Notes under the pieces: model-generated
Databases searched by the model: none
Told to the model about the DNA's origin: nothing
Seen by the model: the letters and a program-made list of their open reading frames with translations, nothing else
Made by a program: the position numbers and the translations under genes
Shown: piece by piece, positions 60,687 through 64,000 of the stretch
Position numbering within the stretch: the stretch's first letter is position 1
Layout: every line of letters starts with the position of its first letter
From: Ancylobacter sp. Lp-2
GTDB lineage: Bacteria; Pseudomonadota; Alphaproteobacteria; Rhizobiales; Xanthobacteraceae
Length of the DNA: 64,000 nt
Direction: 5' to 3'
Assembly: GCF_020523795.1 (NCBI RefSeq)
Contig: NZ_JAJALI010000001.1
Location: 620,001-684,000, forward strand

Positions 60687-61325
60687 ATGCACCGCCGCAC
60701 CTTCCTGCGCTCCGCCATGGGCGTCTCGCTCGGCGCGGTAGTGACGGCGCCGCTGACGGGTGAGAGTTCATCGGCCGCGCCGGAGCTGGACGTGCAGGCG
60801 CTGCTGTTCGATCCGGAGGTGCCGGTCGGCGGCAACCCGGCCGGCGACGTCACCATCGTCGCCTTCTTCGACTACAATTGCGGATACTGCAAAGGCGCGA
60901 CGCCGGCGCTGACCAAGCTGATCAAGACCGACGGCAAGATCCGCCTCGTCTACAAGGACTGGCCGATCCTGCATAAATCGTCGGTGACGGCGGCCCGGCT
61001 CGCTCTCGCCGCCAAGTACCAGGACCGCTATGAGGCCGCCCATCACGCGCTTATGGGCTTGCAGAGCCGGTCCATGAACGAGGAGGGCATGGGCAAGGCG
61101 CTGAAGCGCGCCGGCCTGGATCTCGCCCGGCTGAATGCCGACGTCGACAAGCATGTCGAGCCGATCGCCGGGGTGCTCAAGCGCAACAACGAGCAGGCCA
61201 AGGCGCTTCAGCTGCCGGGCACGCCGGTCTATCTGGTCGGCCCCTACAAGGTGGCCGCCGCGCTGGATTATCAAGGCTTTGTCGACGTGGTCGCCGATGC
61301 CCGCCGCCGGGCGGCGGAGCGATAG
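60687..61325 (+). CDS. Periplasmic DsbA-family thiol:disulfide oxidoreductase
   Basis: A 212-residue exported thioredoxin-fold protein. MHRRTFLRSAMGVSLGAVVT looks like a twin-arginine-type signal peptide (RRTFL). The active site is CGYC in FFDYNCGYCKGATPALTK, and the cis-Pro is in LQLPGTPVYLVG. DsbA-like proteins oxidise or isomerise cysteine pairs in the periplasm. The start is the ATG six bases after GGAGAT; the in-frame upstream opening belongs to the TetR region. It follows the TetR gene by 52 bases. Confidence 0.9.
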   Translation: MHRRTFLRSAMGVSLGAVVTAPLTGESSSAAPELDVQALLFDPEVPVGGNPAGDVTIVAFFDYNCGYCKGATPALTKLIKTDGKIRLVYKDWPILHKSSVTAARLALAAKYQDRYEAAHHALMGLQSRSMNEEGMGKALKRAGLDLARLNADVDKHVEPIAGVLKRNNEQAKALQLPGTPVYLVGPYKVAAALDYQGFVDVVADARRRAAER

Positions 61326-61341
61326 GACGGTCGCCGAGCCA

Positions 61342-61380
61342 GGAATTGACGACCTGGGAATTGACGACCTGGGAACTGGA
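61342..61380 (+). repeat. Tandem 15-base repeat upstream of threonine aldolase
   Basis: GGAATTGACGACCTG occurs at 61342-61356 and again at 61357-61371, then a partial GGAACTGGA. It fills the gap between the DsbA gene and the aldolase gene and might be a replication-slippage product. Confidence 0.7.
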
Positions 61381-61391
61381 AGGAAGTTGCC

Positions 61392-62474
61392 GTGACGATC
61401 TCTCCCGCCTCGCCCACCCGCATGCCGGCCTTCGGCAGTGACAACATGGCCGGCGTGTCGCCGCAGATCCTCGAGGCGCTCGCGGCCTGTAATGGCGGCA
61501 CGGCGCGCTCCTATGGCGCCGACGAGGTGAGCGCGCGGCTGGAGCGCCGCTTCGCCGAGCTGTTCGAGCGCGAGGTGACGGTGCTGCTGGTGTCCACCGG
61601 CACTGCCGCCAACACGCTGTGCCTCGCCGCGGCGACCCCGCCCTGGGGAGCGGTGCTCTGCCATCCGCTCAGCCATATCGAGAACGACGAATGCGGCGCG
61701 CCGGAATTCTTCACCGGCGGCGCCAAGCTGGTGCCGGTCGACGGGCCGCTGGCCAAGATCGATCCCGAGGCCCTGCTGGCGAAGGCCCGGGATGGCAAGG
61801 GCGACGTGCATGCCGTCCAGCCGGCCTGCGTCAGCATCACCCAGGCGACCGAGCTCGGCACGCTCTACACGCCCGACGAGGTCGCGGCACTCGGCGCGGT
61901 GTGCCGGGAGACGGGACTGGCGCTGCACATGGACGGCTCGCGCTTCGCCAATGCGGTGGCGGCGCTCGGCGTCTCGCCGGCGGAGATGAGCTGGAAGGTC
62001 GGGGTGGACCTGCTCTCCTTCGGCGCCACCAAGAATGGCGCGATGGGCGTGGAGGCGGTGCTGTCCTTCGACCCGAAGCGCGCGCGGGAACTGGCGCTGC
62101 GGCGCAAGCGCGGCGGCCATCTCACCTCCAAGATGCGTTTCCTCGCCGCGCAGATGGAGGCCTATCTCGCCGACGATCTGTGGCTCGCCAATGCCCGCCA
62201 TGCCAATGCAATGGCGGACCGGCTGGGACGTGGGCTCGCCGAGGTGGCGGGCGTGGAGGTGCAGGAGGGCGCCGAGGCCAACATCCTGTTCTGCAAGCTG
62301 CCGGACGGCATGGCGACGGCGCTGCTGACGGCCGGCTTCTATTTCTATGCCGATCGCTGGGCGCCGAACGTGGTGCGGCTGGTCACGTCCTTCGCCACCA
62401 CGGCGGCGGAGGTGGACCTCTTCATTGCCGCCGCGCGCGGCTTCGCCCTGTCGCCGGCCGGCGTAGGCATCTGA
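61392..62474 (+). CDS. ltaE: Low-specificity L-threonine aldolase
   Basis: A 360-residue PLP enzyme of fold type I that splits L-threonine (and allo-threonine) to glycine and acetaldehyde. The PLP-Lys is in LLSFGATKNGAMGVEAVLSF, and PAFGSDNMAGVSPQILEAL near the N-terminus and HMDGSRFANAVAALG are typical. Starts with GTG seven bases after AAGGAAG. A tRNA-Gly lies downstream, coincidence as far as I can see. Monocistronic in appearance. Confidence 0.93.
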   Translation: MTISPASPTRMPAFGSDNMAGVSPQILEALAACNGGTARSYGADEVSARLERRFAELFEREVTVLLVSTGTAANTLCLAAATPPWGAVLCHPLSHIENDECGAPEFFTGGAKLVPVDGPLAKIDPEALLAKARDGKGDVHAVQPACVSITQATELGTLYTPDEVAALGAVCRETGLALHMDGSRFANAVAALGVSPAEMSWKVGVDLLSFGATKNGAMGVEAVLSFDPKRARELALRRKRGGHLTSKMRFLAAQMEAYLADDLWLANARHANAMADRLGRGLAEVAGVEVQEGAEANILFCKLPDGMATALLTAGFYFYADRWAPNVVRLVTSFATTAAEVDLFIAAARGFALSPAGVGI

Positions 62475-62519
62475 GGTGCCGACATTTCCACAGGCTTCGT
62501 GAAACTGTAGCAAAGGGCG

Positions 62520-62548
62520 TTGCAATCCGTCTCGGCATGGGGCATAGA
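62520..62548 (+). promoter_or_regulatory. Promoter candidate for tRNA-Gly
   Basis: TTGCAA (62520-62525) and CATAGA (62543-62548) are 17 bases apart, about 50 bases before the tRNA. Both hexamers are imperfect. Confidence 0.45.
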
Positions 62549-62598
62549 GGCGCCCGTTCGAGGTCGTTGGCGCTGCCGGCCGATCTCGACAGGAGCGG

Positions 62599-62673
62599 GC
62601 GGGTGTAGCTCAGGGGTAGAGCACAACCTTGCCAAGGTTGGGGTCGTGGGTTCGAATCCCATCGCCCGCTCCA
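62599..62673 (+). tRNA. tRNA-Gly (GCC)
   Basis: A full 75-base cloverleaf: acceptor GCGGGTG pairs with CGCCCGC, anticodon loop TTGCCAA with GCC at 62631-62633, T-arm GTGGGTTCGAATCCCAT, discriminator T and encoded CCA at the 3' end. D-loop CTCAGGGGTAGAG. Followed by an intrinsic terminator. Confidence 0.97.
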
Positions 62674-62702
62674 GTTTTCCCAATAAAAATCAGATAGTTA
62701 GC

Positions 62703-62722
62703 AAACGCCCTTCGGGGCGTTT
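62703..62722 (+). terminator. Rho-independent terminator after tRNA-Gly
   Basis: AAACGCCC-TTCG-GGGCGTTT (62703-62722) is a perfect 8-base stem with a stable UUCG loop, followed by TCTGC. It lies 29 bases after the tRNA. Confidence 0.85.
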
Positions 62723-62956
62723 TCTGCTTCGATTCGCCCTCGAACGCGACATTCTGAGCAGAATCTATGCTCCCGGAAGAAAATTCCCGGATGCCATGGC
62801 GTGCGTTCGGCAGCTTTCTAAGCGGCGGCGCTGCACCGATGCGCTGCGCGTGGCGGCGCCCGGAACGGCCGCGATGCAAAGCCCGTCTGCAACTCTCGAC
62901 GTAGCCGCAACTTTGAGTATCAATATCCAGAAGCTACTCAACACGCCGGAGCCCGA

Positions 62957-63874
62957 ATGGCTGCGCCGTTTTCCACCTCGATCGAGTTGCGCCACCTGCG
63001 CTATTTCGTGGCGGCCGCCGAGCACGGAAGCTTCCGAAGAGCCGGGGTGGCTCTTGAGGTCAAGGAATCTTCCATCAGCCGGAGCGTGCGTGACCTGGAG
63101 GACGAGATCGGCGTCTCGCTGTTCATCCGGCATTCGAGCGGGGTGAACCTCACTCTGGCGGGGCAAAGGTATCTCAGCCGGACACGGCAGGCGCTGGATC
63201 AGATTCGCGAAGCCGGCGAGGAGGCCGCGGTGTTCGGCCGGGCGGAAGAAGGGCATCTTAGGGTTGGGCTGTTCTCGAACCTGTCCTCCGGCTTTCTGCG
63301 CGACCTGTTCCAGACCTATGACAGTCGCTATGCGGGTGTTCACATCGACTTTGTCGAAGCGCCTGCAGAAAGTCACGCGGCCGCGATACGGCGGTTTGAT
63401 CTCGACGCTGCATTCGCGCTGGGCCGGCAAAGCTGGCCGGACTGTGATGCGATTTCCTCGTGGAGCGAACCGCTCCTGTTCGCGCTGCCGCGGCTTCATC
63501 CTCTGGTCCAGAGGGACGTGCTGTCCTGGCGAGATCTCGTGGATGAGACCTTTCTCGTCCGCACTGAAGGCTCTGGCAATGAGGTGCGCGGTTTTCTTGA
63601 GCGGAAGTTCCGGGAACTCGACATCTCGCCGCGCATCAGCACGCAGCAGGTCGCGCGCTATAGCCTTCTTGGTCTTGTCGCCACGGGACGCGGAATCCTT
63701 CCGGTGTTTGAGTCGGAAACGGTCATCGGTCTGCCGGAGGTGGTGTTCCGCCCTCTCGCCGGCGAGGTGATCCCGTTCTCCGTGATTTACTCGCCTCGCA
63801 ACGACAACCCGGCGGTGCGCACCTTGCTCAGCCTCACACGGAAGATGGCCCGAGAGCAGGCTGCGACGCGCTGA
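62957..63874 (+). CDS. LysR-family transcriptional regulator
   Basis: A 305-residue LysR protein: HTH ELRHLRYFVAAAEHGSFRRA and VALEVKESSISRSVRDLEDE, followed by the effector-binding domain (HLRVGLFSNLSSGFLRDLFQ). Codon use is visibly richer in A/T at third positions than in the rest of the window. It begins 283 bases after tRNA-Gly. Its 3' end overlaps by 41 bases the end of an open frame on the other strand. The target genes are outside the window. Confidence 0.87.
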   Translation: MAAPFSTSIELRHLRYFVAAAEHGSFRRAGVALEVKESSISRSVRDLEDEIGVSLFIRHSSGVNLTLAGQRYLSRTRQALDQIREAGEEAAVFGRAEEGHLRVGLFSNLSSGFLRDLFQTYDSRYAGVHIDFVEAPAESHAAAIRRFDLDAAFALGRQSWPDCDAISSWSEPLLFALPRLHPLVQRDVLSWRDLVDETFLVRTEGSGNEVRGFLERKFRELDISPRISTQQVARYSLLGLVATGRGILPVFESETVIGLPEVVFRPLAGEVIPFSVIYSPRNDNPAVRTLLSLTRKMAREQAATR

Positions 63875-63998
63875 TGCTCGCAGCGCCGCCAGCCTCGCGC
63901 CGCGCCTTGGCGAACTCGCGATCGGTGGCGATGAAGCGCTCCAGCATCGGCACGATGAGTTTTGCTGGATCCGGGACAGGCTGGCCGGTTTCCCGAGC
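63834..63998 (-). CDS. C-terminal fragment of an unrecognised protein, cut by the window edge
   Basis: A minus-strand frame enters at the right edge and ends at TGA 63834-63836. Its last 54 residues read ARETGQPVPDPAKLIVPMLE and on through RFIATDREFAKARREAGG to a low-complexity end. The composition is protein-like, unlike the shadow frames nearby. The family is not recognised. It overlaps the LysR 3' end in a convergent fashion. Confidence 0.45.
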   Translation of the reverse strand, partial: ARETGQPVPDPAKLIVPMLERFIATDREFAKARREAGGAASISASQPALGPSSV

Positions 63999-64000
63999 GA

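Noticed and set aside
62345-62879. Minus-strand open frames overlapping the tRNA-Gly
   Set aside because: They translate the antisense of the tRNA into the familiar artefacts MGFEPTTPTLARL and GDGIRTHDPNLGKV, found in many databases; the tRNA is certain, so no gene here.

Overview
The window is dense, GC-rich chromosome from an alphaproteobacterium, most likely Hyphomicrobiales (Rhizobiales) near Xanthobacteraceae such as Starkeya, Ancylobacter or Xanthobacter. The signs are a ChvE-GguA-GguB sugar transporter, a PraR-type regulator between lnt and metK, the gene order metK-praR-lnt-corC-ybeY-phoH-miaB-plsC-fur-rimI-tsaB-nfuA, the helicase-S4-fdxA-carD block, and short palindromic intergenic repeats of a kind common in this order. 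The genus is an inference; there is no rRNA here.

Layout. 1-6574 (+): an oxidative sugar pathway (acid dehydratase, lactonase, 2-keto-3-deoxygalactonate kinase) followed by the ChvE-GguAB ABC importer. 6648-15211 (-): an apparent operon with a taurine/nitrate-type ABC importer, a short-chain dehydrogenase, a histidinol-dehydrogenase paralogue, a zinc alcohol dehydrogenase, a small-molecule kinase and an FMN 2-hydroxyacid oxidase. This set resembles sulfopropanediol (DHPS) oxidation genes. 15645-19046: a DsbA-like protein, RidA, and a YeiH-type sulfate/sulfite exporter with a LysR regulator. 19122-22154: divergent Lrp regulator and homodimeric 2-oxoacid dehydrogenase E1. 22170-26351: transporters, a small secreted protein and a DoxX protein.

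26464-43065 is almost entirely on the minus strand and is mostly housekeeping: a TPR protein, a small membrane pair, trmB, metK, praR, lnt, corC, ybeY, phoH, miaB, plsC, a Fur/Mur regulator, rimI, tsaB, nfuA, a glycosyltransferase and a universal stress protein. 43283-48275 (+) has a leader terminator, cbbQ-cbbO without RuBisCO nearby, and a membrane-anchored mini-catalase with a cytochrome b561. 48276-50003 is a 1.7-kb gene-free stretch of degenerate repeats, the strangest part of the window.

50004-58759: carD, fdxA, an S4 RNA-binding protein, a very long SUV3-like helicase with a disordered tail, DUF4269, DUF3108, rpmB and a YhhQ-type transporter. 58830-62474: a phytase-like esterase, a TetR regulator, a periplasmic DsbA-type oxidoreductase and threonine aldolase. 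The window ends with tRNA-Gly(GCC), its terminator, and a LysR gene whose codon use looks less GC-rich than the rest, which could mark the edge of an element inserted at the tRNA.
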